Origin: Bacteroides caccae
GTDB lineage: Bacteria; Bacteroidota; Bacteroidia; Bacteroidales; Bacteroidaceae
Direction of reading: 5' to 3'
Assembly (NCBI RefSeq): GCF_002222615.2
Contig: NZ_CP022412.2
Coordinates: 1,116,001-1,180,000 of the forward strand
Length of the DNA: 64,000 nucleotides
Made by a program: the position numbers and the translations under genes. The notes under the pieces are model-generated. The model was not told where the DNA came from and made no database searches. It worked only from the letters and a program-made list of their open reading frames with translations. Of the stretch, positions 34,764 to 43,455 are shown piece after piece. Position 1 is the first letter of the stretch, and each line of letters opens with the position of its first letter.

Positions 34764-35809
34764 TTGGATGCGATTTCTTTGATTGTATCTATGACGATCC
34801 GGTTCTGCTCAGGGCGTCCCAGCGTGATGCGCAGATGAGTGTTGATATCCGGTTCATTCATAAATTTCACTTTATAACTCTGTTCGGCAAACGCTTTTTG
34901 CAGTGCTTCTTTTAATGCAATCGGATATTTGATTAAAATAAAGTTGGCTACCGATTCGTATACCTTAAATCCGGGCAGCACACCGATTTCTTTTTCATAG
35001 CGGGCACGATCTTCATTCATCAGTTTGGCGATGTTACGGTAGTGTGCATCCGATTTGAGTGCTGCAATAGCTATGTCTTCAGATATCCGGTTGTATCCCA
35101 GATATTTGTTGCTGTATTTGCTAAATTTTTCCAGTTCTTTACTCATGAAACCGAATCCCATGCGTAACCCCGGCAAGCCGTAAAACTTGGATAAAGTGCG
35201 GGAGATGATCAAATTCGGATATTTGTTCACCAGCTCTTTGATATATCTTGTGTCTGTTGAGACGAAAGAGGCGTATGCTTCGTCAATCAAGACCTTCGTT
35301 TTGGCAGGAACTTCAGCCAGCAACTCATCCAGTTCTTCCGGAGTCAGACCATTCCCGGTAGGATTATTGGGCGATGCAAGCAGTAAAATCTTCGGATTTT
35401 CTTTTTGTATCATATCTTTCATGGCGGCGAAGTCGTACTTGAACGTGTTTCCGTCTTCATAAAGAGGATATTGTAAAGTGCGACCGTTCACTTCATCTGC
35501 GATAGACTTATAATACCACCATGAGAATTTAGGAATCAACATCGTTTTATTTCCGTCTTCTTCTGTGAGGAAATAATGTACGGCCTGTTTCAGAATATCC
35601 TCTCCGCCGTACCCTAATAAAACTTGCGTCTCGTCTATATCGTATAATTCAGATAAGAAAACGGATAAAATGCTTTTTTTGCCTTCATCGTAAATACGGG
35701 TATAAAAGCAAAGTTTATTTATATCGAAGTTTTTGAGTGCTTCTACTACTTCTTTTGATGGGCTGTAGTTAAATTCGTTTCTGTCTAAAAAGTTTAAATT
35801 CTTTTCCAT
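34760..35809 (-). CDS. PLP-dependent class I/II aminotransferase-fold enzyme (HisC/CobD-like)
   Basis: 349 aa. ASPNNPTGN, VLIDEAYASF and the PLP-lysine block SRTLSKFYGLPGLRMGFG are all present. Family members include histidinol-phosphate aminotransferase and the threonine-phosphate decarboxylase CobD. It lies between a GT2 gene (1-bp gap) and a LicC-like gene (4-bp overlap), so histidine synthesis is an unlikely role. A decarboxylase that makes an amino-alcohol phosphate, or an aminotransferase that makes an amino-alcohol, would fit the LicC/LicD pair. That assignment is inference. Confidence 0.82.
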   Translation of the reverse strand: MEKNLNFLDRNEFNYSPSKEVVEALKNFDINKLCFYTRIYDEGKKSILSVFLSELYDIDETQVLLGYGGEDILKQAVHYFLTEEDGNKTMLIPKFSWWYYKSIADEVNGRTLQYPLYEDGNTFKYDFAAMKDMIQKENPKILLLASPNNPTGNGLTPEELDELLAEVPAKTKVLIDEAYASFVSTDTRYIKELVNKYPNLIISRTLSKFYGLPGLRMGFGFMSKELEKFSKYSNKYLGYNRISEDIAIAALKSDAHYRNIAKLMNEDRARYEKEIGVLPGFKVYESVANFILIKYPIALKEALQKAFAEQSYKVKFMNEPDINTHLRITLGRPEQNRIVIDTIKEIASK

Positions 35810-35810
35810 A

Positions 35811-36620
35811 TTAGTTTTGTATGATTCCTTTTTCGCACCAGGTCAGCTTTTGGGTTTTGGTATCGCTCAAAATGCTGCGGTTATTGCTCAAATTGTCGGT
35901 TCCATGAAGTTCGTGATAAAGGTGGAATACAATTCCTGCAAATTTGATAGTACGCTTGCGCACTCCGCTATTGATGAGTCGGCACACTAATTCGTGGTCT
36001 TCGCTTCCCCAACCCGTAATTGCTTCGTTGTATCCGTTAACTTTCAACAGATCTTCTTTCCAAAAAGCCATATTACATCCTCTGGAATAAGAAATGTCCC
36101 ACTGGCGATAATGTTGTAACAGAGGACTCAGCCATGGCAAGTGTACTCCGTTGATTGTATTTTTTGTTCCTTTGTCGTGGATAGATATAACGCAGTTTTT
36201 TTCTGCCAACATCTTTTTTGTCAGGGCTTCCCGGATTAGCACACGGCTACCTGTTACGAAACTGCCTTTTTGGGCAAAGCGAACATGATCTTTGACAAAG
36301 TCTTTATGCAAAACGATGTCTCCATCGATTTGTATGATGTATTCTTTAGTAGCTTTTACAATGGCTTTGTTACGGATTGTAGCTAATCTGAACCCTAAAT
36401 CTTCATGCCACACATGTATAATGGGAACTACAGAAGTAGTTGCCAATTGATGAATTAACTCTCCCGTTTCTTCTTTAGAACCATCGTCTGCGATAATGAT
36501 TTCATCGGGAAGGAGAGATTGACGTAGCACGCTTTTAACGCATAATTCTAATGCGTCGCTTCTATTATAAGTCGATATAATAAGCGATGTGCTAATCTTG
36601 CTCGCCATTGATTTATTCAT
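35811..36620 (-). CDS. Glycosyltransferase family 2 with galactosyltransferase-type C-terminus
   Basis: 269 aa. N-terminal GT-A: LIISTYNRSDALELCVKSVL, IIADDGS and QIDGDIV (D-x-D). The C-terminal NGYNEAITGWGSEDHELVCRL matches the Glyco_transf_7C region of chondroitin-synthase- and beta-4-galactosyltransferase-like enzymes. First gene of the minus-strand unit (36620 to 31215) driven by the promoter at 36673-36704. ATG 36608 is an alternative start. Confidence 0.88.
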   Translation of the reverse strand: MNKSMASKISTSLIISTYNRSDALELCVKSVLRQSLLPDEIIIADDGSKEETGELIHQLATTSVVPIIHVWHEDLGFRLATIRNKAIVKATKEYIIQIDGDIVLHKDFVKDHVRFAQKGSFVTGSRVLIREALTKKMLAEKNCVISIHDKGTKNTINGVHLPWLSPLLQHYRQWDISYSRGCNMAFWKEDLLKVNGYNEAITGWGSEDHELVCRLINSGVRKRTIKFAGIVFHLYHELHGTDNLSNNRSILSDTKTQKLTWCEKGIIQN

Positions 36621-36672
36621 AAATTTATTACTAAGTTAGTTAAATAGTTAAGGGGTTTGTACTAAAATTCTA

Positions 36673-36704
36673 CAAATGTAGACATTTTATTTGGTTGTAA
36701 CAAG
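36673..36704 (-). promoter_or_regulatory. Promoter of the GT2-PLP-LicC-LicD-GT4-FkbM operon
   Basis: Minus strand: CTTG at 36701-36704 (-33), 20-bp spacer, TACATTTG at 36673-36680 (-7). The gap 36621-36863 holds nothing else I can identify. Confidence 0.7.
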
Positions 36705-36863
36705 TGTTACTGCCTTTTTTGCTAAACATTAGAGGGTTAGCTTCTTCTTTGAAATAATACGTGTATTTTAAGTTATGGTTTCATAGATTTCTTAATAAAG
36801 TTTATCTTGAAATATCGGTAGAATATAAATGTACGTTTTTTAGATAAATAGGTTAGCTCCATT

Positions 36864-37772
36864 TTAAGGAAGATATTCGATCTTTGGTTTAAAAAATAAT
36901 CCATTCCAACAGGCTTTTCTAATGACTTTTAGAAATTCCTTTTTATCATTCCCTGGCCTTTTATTAATATGTCTAACTGCTCGTCTGTATGCGTTTATAA
37001 CAGATATAAAAAATAGAAAATTCTTTTTTCTCATTCGACGCAGGAATATGTCATTTCGGAATCCATATTGAAATTTCCATAAAGCTTCTACCGGAGCATT
37101 TTGAAGTTGTGAGATATAGTTTTCTGTCGTTTTATGTATTACAGTACTTTGGCTTGCATATAAGCACACGTATCCATGTTGGTAAATTCTAGTAGTAAAT
37201 TCAGTATCATCCCCCCAAATGAAGAACTCTTTTATAGGTAATCCTACCTCACGAACCGCTTTTGAGTTTATTAATAGTGAGACGAAAGACGCAGCTCTTA
37301 TTAAAAGAACGTCAGCAAGATTTGAATAATAATTGATAGGAAGGTGTTGTTTATTCTCGCAATCAAATCTGGGAATATTCATTTTATGTATCATGCCATC
37401 TGTCCATACAACCCGGCTACATACATAACCAACATTTTTTGTAACAGTTGTTCCTTTAACCAGTTCTTCTAAAGCATTATTCATCGGAATTGTATCGTCG
37501 TCCATTATCCATGCCCAATCACAACCATCTAACACTACTCTTTTTATTCCCTCTGAAAATCCCCCTGCTCCACCAATATTTTGAGGTAGGTTAATAATGA
37601 CAAACTGAGAATCTGCAATTAGTTCTTGTAGATAATCGCTCGTTCCATCTGTTGAGTTATTGTTTATGATATAAATCTTATTTATTTTGTATGTTTGGTT
37701 CTTAAGAGCGGAGATACATTCTTTAAGTAGACTGAGTCTATTGTATGTTACTATTACACAATTTATTTTCAT
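36864..37772 (-). CDS. Glycosyltransferase family 2, GlfT2-like
   Basis: 302 aa. VTYNRLSLLKECISALKNQ, NNNSTDGTSDYL and WAWIMDDDTIP (DDD metal site) define the GT-A core. IKEFFIWGDDTEFTTRI is the WGDD block seen in galactofuranosyl- and rhamnosyltransferases. Given two glf genes nearby, a galactofuranosyl donor is plausible. Base composition drops sharply here compared with 27-36 kb, the start of the AT-rich variable part. It has its own promoter. Confidence 0.87.
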   Translation of the reverse strand: MKINCVIVTYNRLSLLKECISALKNQTYKINKIYIINNNSTDGTSDYLQELIADSQFVIINLPQNIGGAGGFSEGIKRVVLDGCDWAWIMDDDTIPMNNALEELVKGTTVTKNVGYVCSRVVWTDGMIHKMNIPRFDCENKQHLPINYYSNLADVLLIRAASFVSLLINSKAVREVGLPIKEFFIWGDDTEFTTRIYQHGYVCLYASQSTVIHKTTENYISQLQNAPVEALWKFQYGFRNDIFLRRMRKKNFLFFISVINAYRRAVRHINKRPGNDKKEFLKVIRKACWNGLFFKPKIEYLP

Positions 37773-37797
37773 TTGAGCTCATTTTTAGTTGTTTGAA

Positions 37798-37829
37798 CAA
37801 AAATACGTAAATATCAAAGATAATCCAAA
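37798..37829 (-). promoter_or_regulatory. Promoter of the GlfT2-like gene
   Basis: Minus strand: TTTG at 37826-37829 (-33), 20-bp spacer, TATTTTTG at 37798-37805 (-7). A second -7-like TATCTTTG lies at 37815-37822 without a partner -33. Confidence 0.65.
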
Positions 37830-37870
37830 TTCATGAAGAAGAATCTGGTAGGGATTGTTTGATAATGTAG

Positions 37871-37878
37871 TATATTTG
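37871..37878 (+). promoter_or_regulatory. -7 box for GT2 gene at 37910
   Basis: TATATTTG, 31 bp before the ATG. The -33 is unclear. Divergent from the GlfT2-like promoter. Confidence 0.5.
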
Positions 37879-37909
37879 CATTCAGTTCATAATTTATAAA
37901 ATTCATAAT

Positions 37910-38878
37910 ATGCCTACTTTATCTATTATAATTCCAGTTTATAATTCGGAGAAATATCTAAAACAATGTCTTGACAGTATTTTGGCACAAGCTTCTGATG
38001 ACTTTGAAATTTTATTGATAGACGATGGAAGTACTGATTTCTCCGGGAAATTGTGCGATGAGTATGCTAGTCGATATAATAATATTTATGTATTTCATGA
38101 GAAAAATAGAGGGGTAAGTGCTGCTAGAAATAAAGGTATTGAGCGGGCACAAGGGGAATATGTTATTTTTGTGGATAGTGATGATTGGTTGGAAAAAAAT
38201 GCTTTATCTTTTTTAATGGCTCAGGAAAGTGATGTTGATTTAATCTTTTATGGTAGTTCATTTCATTCAGTGAATGGGAATGTGACTTTATATTCTCCCA
38301 ATTTATGCATTTGTCATGGCTTTTCTGAGGTTCAGGAAGGGATGATTGATTTGATAACAAACCCGAAATATTATGATTACTTGGGTTTTACATGGAATAA
38401 GGTATTTAGAAGCAATATTCTGAAAGAATACAATATACGTTTTATTGAAAATTTATCTTATCGAGAGGATGAGGTTTTTACTTTACACTATGCTCATTAT
38501 TGCAAGAAACTTATGATTTTACCTAATATTGTTTATAATTATAGAGTCTCAGATACCGGGTTAACGAAAAAAAAACATACTTATGATGAGTTTCTATTAT
38601 TATCTCATGCATATCAAGAATCTTTGATTTATTACACAGATAAAAGACTTCAGGAGTACATGATTCTGCAAATTATTCGAAATTATCTGAATGCAATTAA
38701 ACGAATTTCCAATATTAGAAAACGAAATACTATTATCAAAGAATTATGGGTATTTTATCAAGAAAAGAATATTTTCGATATGTCATTAAAGATAAAATCA
38801 GTATATCGTTATCTATTATGTCTTCCTAGTGCTTGGTTTATGAATATATATATGAGCATAAAACTTTTATTCAAATGA
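37910..38878 (+). CDS. Glycosyltransferase family 2
   Basis: 322 aa. SIIIPVYNSEKYLKQCLDSILAQ, LIDDGSTDFSG, NRGVSAARNKGIERAQGEYVIFVDSDDW: a textbook GT2 catalytic domain in the first 115 residues, with the D-x-D as DSDD. The C-terminal half is less conserved and basic near the end. AT-rich coding sequence. Sugar unknown. Confidence 0.9.
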   Translation: MPTLSIIIPVYNSEKYLKQCLDSILAQASDDFEILLIDDGSTDFSGKLCDEYASRYNNIYVFHEKNRGVSAARNKGIERAQGEYVIFVDSDDWLEKNALSFLMAQESDVDLIFYGSSFHSVNGNVTLYSPNLCICHGFSEVQEGMIDLITNPKYYDYLGFTWNKVFRSNILKEYNIRFIENLSYREDEVFTLHYAHYCKKLMILPNIVYNYRVSDTGLTKKKHTYDEFLLLSHAYQESLIYYTDKRLQEYMILQIIRNYLNAIKRISNIRKRNTIIKELWVFYQEKNIFDMSLKIKSVYRYLLCLPSAWFMNIYMSIKLLFK

Positions 38879-39000
38879 TATAATGTATTTTAAAGTGCTT
38901 CTTTTAAAAAGGAATGGCGAACTTTTTGTATAGAGAGCTGTTTTTTTGATATATTTACGTGAGGATGTAATTAATTGTTTTATATGTAGAAATAGAACTT

Positions 39001-40143
39001 ATGAAATATGATTATTTGATTGTTGGTGCAGGACTTTTTGGAGCAGTTTTTGCCAATAAAGCTAAAGAGTTGGGCAAGCGTTGTTTGGTTATTGATAGGC
39101 GTTCTCATTTAGGAGGAAATATTTATTGTGAAGAGAAATATGGCATTAATGTACATAAATATGGTGCACACATTTTTCATACATCAGATAGAGAGGTTTG
39201 GAAGTTCGTAAATTCTATTGTTGAATTCAATAATTTTATCAATTCCCCATTAGCTCAATATAGAGGGAAGTTATTTAATCTTCCTTTTAATATGAGTACA
39301 TTTTATCAAATGTGGGGAGTGACGAAACCAGAAGAAGCCAAAGCTAAAATAGAAGAACAAAAAGCGAAGGCCTTTGAATTTATAAAAAATCAGGGACGTA
39401 ATATTCCAATAAATTTAGAGGAACAAGCTTTAATGTTAGTAGGTCGTGATATTTATGAAGCATTAATAAAAGGATATACAGAAAAGCAATGGGGAAGATC
39501 GTGTCGGGAATTGCCAGCGTTTATAATCAGGCGCTTGCCGGTGCGTTTTACTTTTAATAATAATTATTTTAATGATACATATCAAGGGATTCCTGTCGGT
39601 GGCTATAATAAATTGATAGATGGTTTGTTGAATGATGTGGAGTGTAAATGTAATACTGATTTTTTTGAGAATCGTACTTACTTTGAGAATATAGCTGATA
39701 TGATTGTATTTACAGGGGCAATTGATGAATTTTATCAATATCGTTTTGGAAAATTAGAGTATCGTTCTCTTATGTTTGAAGAAGAAGAACTTGATTGTTC
39801 TAATTACCAAGGAAATGCAGTGATAAATTATACGGAACAGAATATTCCGTACACAAGGATTATTGAGCATAAACATTTTGAATGTTTTGGAAATGAAGTG
39901 AATAAATGTTCTAAGACTATAATTACAAGAGAATATTCTGCTGAGTGGGAAGAAGGTAAGGAACCTTATTACCCAATTAACAATGATCGTAATAATACTT
40001 TATATGAGCAATATCGAGCGTTGGCTTCTTGTGAGAAAAATGTTATTTTTGGTGGACGTTTAGCAGAATATAAATATTATGATATGGCCCCGATAGTGAA
40101 GAAAGTGCTGAATATGTTTAAGACAAAGGCGTATGAGAGGTAG
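39001..40143 (+). CDS. glf: UDP-galactopyranose mutase (second copy)
   Basis: 380 aa. Rossmann motif GAGLFGAVF is intact, with GGNIYCE, YGAHIFHT, GYTEKQWGR, NNYFNDTYQGIPVGGY and GGRLAEYKYYD. It is clearly paralogous to the copy at 28037 but diverged throughout, and its coding sequence is much more AT-rich, like the genes around it. It probably arrived with the variable glycosyltransferase segment rather than by local duplication. Function as for the first copy: supply of UDP-galactofuranose. Confidence 0.94.
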   Translation: MKYDYLIVGAGLFGAVFANKAKELGKRCLVIDRRSHLGGNIYCEEKYGINVHKYGAHIFHTSDREVWKFVNSIVEFNNFINSPLAQYRGKLFNLPFNMSTFYQMWGVTKPEEAKAKIEEQKAKAFEFIKNQGRNIPINLEEQALMLVGRDIYEALIKGYTEKQWGRSCRELPAFIIRRLPVRFTFNNNYFNDTYQGIPVGGYNKLIDGLLNDVECKCNTDFFENRTYFENIADMIVFTGAIDEFYQYRFGKLEYRSLMFEEEELDCSNYQGNAVINYTEQNIPYTRIIEHKHFECFGNEVNKCSKTIITREYSAEWEEGKEPYYPINNDRNNTLYEQYRALASCEKNVIFGGRLAEYKYYDMAPIVKKVLNMFKTKAYER

Positions 40144-40204
40144 AAATTTAGTTGGTGTTTTTTATAGTTAATGTCAAAAAAGTACTTATTGTTCTTTTTA
40201 CTCT

Positions 40205-41029
40205 TTATTTGTTTGAAAATAGTGAATTGATTTTATATAGGAACATGACAATTCGTTTTGCTCTTTTTTGAAATTTACGTGTTTTGTTGAGAATCGGAAT
40301 TATGTCTTTAAATACAGACAGTTGCAGCTCAGTTAGTTCAATGGAGGCTTCGTAAAATGGTTTGGAGAGATTGCTTTTTAGCCATTTGATACGTTCTTGT
40401 TGTGATGTTTGATAATCTGAACTGATACCATTTTGATCGTATTCTGCTATGGTGTAGGGAATATGTTTATAGCTGCATTCCTTGAAAATAATAGACCGTA
40501 CACTATGTATCCAATCAGCCATAATCTTATAATTTATATCGTATTTCTCATTTTGGAATAGTGTGTGATGTATGAAACAAGCTTGATGATGTAAAGACTT
40601 TGTTAGAAAGAACATTATGTCAGCCTTATCTGGACATTTATCTATTCGTCTTTTCCCTTTACCGACCATTTCTATATCTCCATAAATATATTCAGTTCCA
40701 TCGAATGGTATTTTTTGAAGGATATTTTCAATTAAACAATCACCAGAATTTAGAAAATATAGGTATTCTCCATTGGCATGTTCTATACCTTTATTCATTC
40801 CGTCATATATACCTTTGTCAGGTTCTGAGATCCAATGGCTAAGATGGATATTTTCTTTTGCATACTTTTTTATGGTGTCTTTACTGCCATCTGTGGAATT
40901 CGCATCTATTATGATATGCTCATACGAAGAGAATGTCTGTTTCTTTATGCTTTCTAATGTTTGGATTAAGCCTGTGTTGTTATTGTAATTGACGGTAATG
41001 ATACTTAAAGTTACTCGTTTCATGTTCAT
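40205..41029 (-). CDS. Glycosyltransferase family 2
   Basis: 274 aa. LSIITVNYNNNTGLIQTLESIKKQ, IIDANSTDGSKDTI, WISEPDKGIYDGMNKGIEHANGEYLYFLNSGD: the GT2 subgroup common in O-antigen clusters (WcaA/colanic-acid-like). The metal site is NSGD. Downstream of a GT4 gene with a 25-bp gap, same transcript. ATG 41023 is an alternative start. Confidence 0.9.
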   Translation of the reverse strand: MNMKRVTLSIITVNYNNNTGLIQTLESIKKQTFSSYEHIIIDANSTDGSKDTIKKYAKENIHLSHWISEPDKGIYDGMNKGIEHANGEYLYFLNSGDCLIENILQKIPFDGTEYIYGDIEMVGKGKRRIDKCPDKADIMFFLTKSLHHQACFIHHTLFQNEKYDINYKIMADWIHSVRSIIFKECSYKHIPYTIAEYDQNGISSDYQTSQQERIKWLKSNLSKPFYEASIELTELQLSVFKDIIPILNKTRKFQKRAKRIVMFLYKINSLFSNK

Positions 41030-41054
41030 TTAATGTTTAAGATTAAGTGAGAAG

Positions 41055-42164
41055 TTATTCCATATTCAACGCTTTTAAATACGTTTTCTGAGTTAGTGCG
41101 GTTGCTTTTTCCCATGAATAAAGTTTGAGACGCTCTCTCCCTCGCATGATGAGTTCTGTACGTTTTCTGTCATCGTATATAACTTCTTTGATGCTTTCAA
41201 GTATAGATGTTTCAGAATAAGGATCAAAGTATATTCCTGCATCTCCTGCAATTTCAGGAAAGCAACTTGTGTTACTTAGAGCCACAGGGCAATAACAAGC
41301 ATAGGCTTCTAAAATAGGTATGCCGAATCCTTCATATAGTGACGGAAATACAAAAAGTTTAGCTCGACTGTATAACTCTGCAAGAGTTCTGTCAGTAGCT
41401 TTGATGTGTATTACTTTGTTTGAAATGTTTAGTTTGTCAAGTAGTTCTTTTTCTGATTGTTTAAATGGCATTCCTGTACATACTAGGAATAAATTTTCAT
41501 CTTTAGTACTTAACTCTGAAAAAGCTTTAGCTAAGCGATTAAAGTTTTTGTAAGGAGTTCTGTCTCCGACAAAAAGTAAAAAAGAATCAGGTAATGTTAA
41601 GCGTTGTTTCCCAGTGAAAGGCTTCATACTAGTACTATGATAGATTACGTCTATTTTCTCAGGAGAAATATGTAATAATTGGATAATATCCTCTTTAGTG
41701 TTTTGGCTTATTGCTATAATGCGTTTTGCGTGAGTAATCACTTCTTTTTTATGTGCTATAATTTCGGAAGCATCGGAAAAGTATGAGGGGAATCTTTCAT
41801 GAATCATATCATGTACGGTGATAACATATGGATTACTTCCAATATATTTTAGAAAATATGGATCGTAATAAGTTGGGTGAAAAAGATACTTATTGCTTTG
41901 TTGTAATAGATTTTTGCTTAATTCTTTGTTTTGGTTTTGACATTGTTTACGATAATGCTTAAAAATGAATCGGGGGAGCGGTATACGATGTTTGCCTAAT
42001 CTGTAAGTCGTTAAATAATAATTTACAGAATAGCGAACTGCAATATCCTTTTTCATATTTAGTCTTCGCAATATTTCACAAAAGTAACGTGATATACCTC
42101 CAAATCGTTGAATATCAAAGATTTGATTATCATATAAAATGAATGGTTGGTGGCTTTGGCTCAT
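41055..42164 (-). CDS. Glycosyltransferase family 4
   Basis: 369 aa, GT-B. FDIQRFGGISRYFCEILRRL, VITVHDMIHERFPSYF, FVGDRTPYKNF and FPSLYEGFGIPILEAYACYCPVALS (E-x7-E). The RFGGISRYF opening is typical of mannosyltransferases in O-antigen clusters, though the sugar is not certain. First gene of a two-gene minus-strand unit with its own promoter. Confidence 0.92.
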   Translation of the reverse strand: MSQSHQPFILYDNQIFDIQRFGGISRYFCEILRRLNMKKDIAVRYSVNYYLTTYRLGKHRIPLPRFIFKHYRKQCQNQNKELSKNLLQQSNKYLFHPTYYDPYFLKYIGSNPYVITVHDMIHERFPSYFSDASEIIAHKKEVITHAKRIIAISQNTKEDIIQLLHISPEKIDVIYHSTSMKPFTGKQRLTLPDSFLLFVGDRTPYKNFNRLAKAFSELSTKDENLFLVCTGMPFKQSEKELLDKLNISNKVIHIKATDRTLAELYSRAKLFVFPSLYEGFGIPILEAYACYCPVALSNTSCFPEIAGDAGIYFDPYSETSILESIKEVIYDDRKRTELIMRGRERLKLYSWEKATALTQKTYLKALNME

Positions 42165-42191
42165 ACTGGATTTTCTTTGCTGATTTTATAT

Positions 42192-42266
42192 GCAAAAGTA
42201 TGAAATTTATCTTATTAATTTCTTTTATCTATCTTGATTTTGTATATCCTTATTGCATTTATTGAG
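42192..42266 (+). repeat. Copy A of a duplicated divergent-promoter segment
   Basis: Left end GCAAAAGTATGAAATTTAT and right end ATATCCTTATTGCATTTAT align with copy B (43368-43442: GCAAAGGTATGAAATTTAT and ATATCTTTGTTGCATTTAT) with identical spacing, and about 26 bp of divergent sequence in between. In copy A the plus-strand -7 box is broken (TATCCTTA instead of TATCTTTG) and no plus-strand gene follows. In copy B it is intact. Confidence 0.65.
42193..42200 (-). promoter_or_regulatory. -7 box for GT4 gene, in a duplicated divergent-promoter segment
   Basis: TACTTTTG on the minus strand. It is the left end of a segment (42192-42266) that matches 43368-43442 base by base at both ends (see repeat entry). 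Confidence 0.55.
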
Positions 42267-42394
42267 ACCACTGTGATTTTATTGAAAGTTGAGTAGTTTA
42301 ATAGGTTGTTACGATTACAAGTAATTAATTACATATTTATAGGGGAATAGTTGCTCTTGTATAATCTGTGCTAATAATTTGGTAGGTTAGTGAA

Positions 42395-43339
42395 TTACCA
42401 ATAGCAACCATTCTCGATTTTCATCGCATTTATTGGAGTTTCCTCTTTTGAAGGTCTTATCCAATGTTCATTCATAAATTCTCCATATTCATCTTCCCAA
42501 CGCTTTCCTTTAATCCCAAATAACATTTGAGTTGCTCCCCCCATGTGTATGGCTTTTTTCCCCATTCGCTTAACATGAGCTGCCAAAGGAAAACCATATG
42601 CCCCGCATCCTAAAATACAAATATCATAATTTGATTTATTAATTTCTGCTTTCATGTATTCAAAAGCATCAAACCAATCTTTAAATCCTTCATTACATAC
42701 TCCACCAATGCCTTGCACAGCCTTTATCGTTTTTAAGTCAAAGTCAGGAAGGGTTTGGGGGTGTTTGTGAAGGAAGGCTCTTTTCTTATATTGTTTTTGT
42801 ATAGAGTCTACAAATGGATGTACCACTAGCACTTTCTTCCCTTCTAGGGCACGTGACCACGGATTTTCGCTCCAATATGGGTTAAGATATTCTAGCCAGA
42901 TTTTATATACATTTGATAATTCTTTTTCAAATCGACTTTCATCTTGTAACCACGATGCTAAAATATCGACTGAGGACATATCTTGTATCATTAGTTCGGA
43001 AAACCTTCTTAGATTTTTATCACTAATGGAGAAGAATCCTGCATTGTTAGACATTTGTTGTAATGTTGGTTTTGTCCACCACCATGGTTCGGCTTTTCCT
43101 CGGATATAGTTTAAGATATCCTTATTTCTTACCCCAAGATAATTAACGACACATCCTAATTCAACTGCGCCAAATCGTGCAATCATACAAGGCTTATCTG
43201 ATAATAGTGTTTTATATATTATCTCCGATACGCGATTAGGGTCTTTATCATATTTTAGTGGCTTTAGAGCTGTTGGAGGAAAAAGCTTGATGTATCTTTT
43301 TCGTATGGAAGTTGGAAATCTTTGGCTGAATTTACTCAT
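42395..43339 (-). CDS. Putative GT-D-type glycosyltransferase of surface-glycan clusters
   Basis: 314 aa, no signal peptide. SDKPCMIARFGAVELGCV resembles the R-F-G-x-x-E block of GT-D-fold glycosyltransferases (DUF1792-like). VLVVHPFVDSIQKQY, DICILGCGAYGFPLAAHVKRMGKKAIHMGGATQMLFGIKGKRWE near the C-terminus is a Rossmann-like nucleotide-binding half often seen in capsule-cluster proteins of Bacteroides. Family placement is by motif resemblance and context. The sugar is unknown. Confidence 0.65.
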   Translation of the reverse strand: MSKFSQRFPTSIRKRYIKLFPPTALKPLKYDKDPNRVSEIIYKTLLSDKPCMIARFGAVELGCVVNYLGVRNKDILNYIRGKAEPWWWTKPTLQQMSNNAGFFSISDKNLRRFSELMIQDMSSVDILASWLQDESRFEKELSNVYKIWLEYLNPYWSENPWSRALEGKKVLVVHPFVDSIQKQYKKRAFLHKHPQTLPDFDLKTIKAVQGIGGVCNEGFKDWFDAFEYMKAEINKSNYDICILGCGAYGFPLAAHVKRMGKKAIHMGGATQMLFGIKGKRWEDEYGEFMNEHWIRPSKEETPINAMKIENGCYW

Positions 43340-43368
43340 TTTATTTTAGCTTTGATAGTAACACGAGG

Positions 43369-43376
43369 CAAAGGTA
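43369..43376 (-). promoter_or_regulatory. -7 box for the GT-D-like gene
   Basis: TACCTTTG on the minus strand, 30 bp before ATG 43339. Confidence 0.55.
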
Positions 43377-43398
43377 TGAAATTTATTCTATATTGCTC

Positions 43399-43428
43399 TT
43401 TGGGTGTTTCCAATTTTATATATCTTTG
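43399..43428 (+). promoter_or_regulatory. Promoter of GT2 gene at 43456
   Basis: TTTG at 43399-43402 (-33), 18-bp spacer, TATCTTTG at 43421-43428 (-7). The -7 box lies between the possible ATG at 43393 and the ATG at 43456, so the latter is the start. Confidence 0.6.
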
Positions 43429-43455
43429 TTGCATTTATCAATAAGCCCCTTCTGT

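Larger units (their letters stand above)
43368..43442 (+). repeat. Copy B of the duplicated divergent-promoter segment
   Basis: See copy A at 42192-42266. Here both outward promoters look functional: minus-strand TACCTTTG at 43369-43376 for the GT-D-like gene, and plus-strand TATCTTTG at 43421-43428 for the GT2 gene. Confidence 0.65.

Noticed and set aside
34760..35809. hisC (histidinol-phosphate aminotransferase)
   Set aside because: The fold fits, but the gene overlaps licC-like DNA in a glycan operon with no other his gene, so the name would be misleading.
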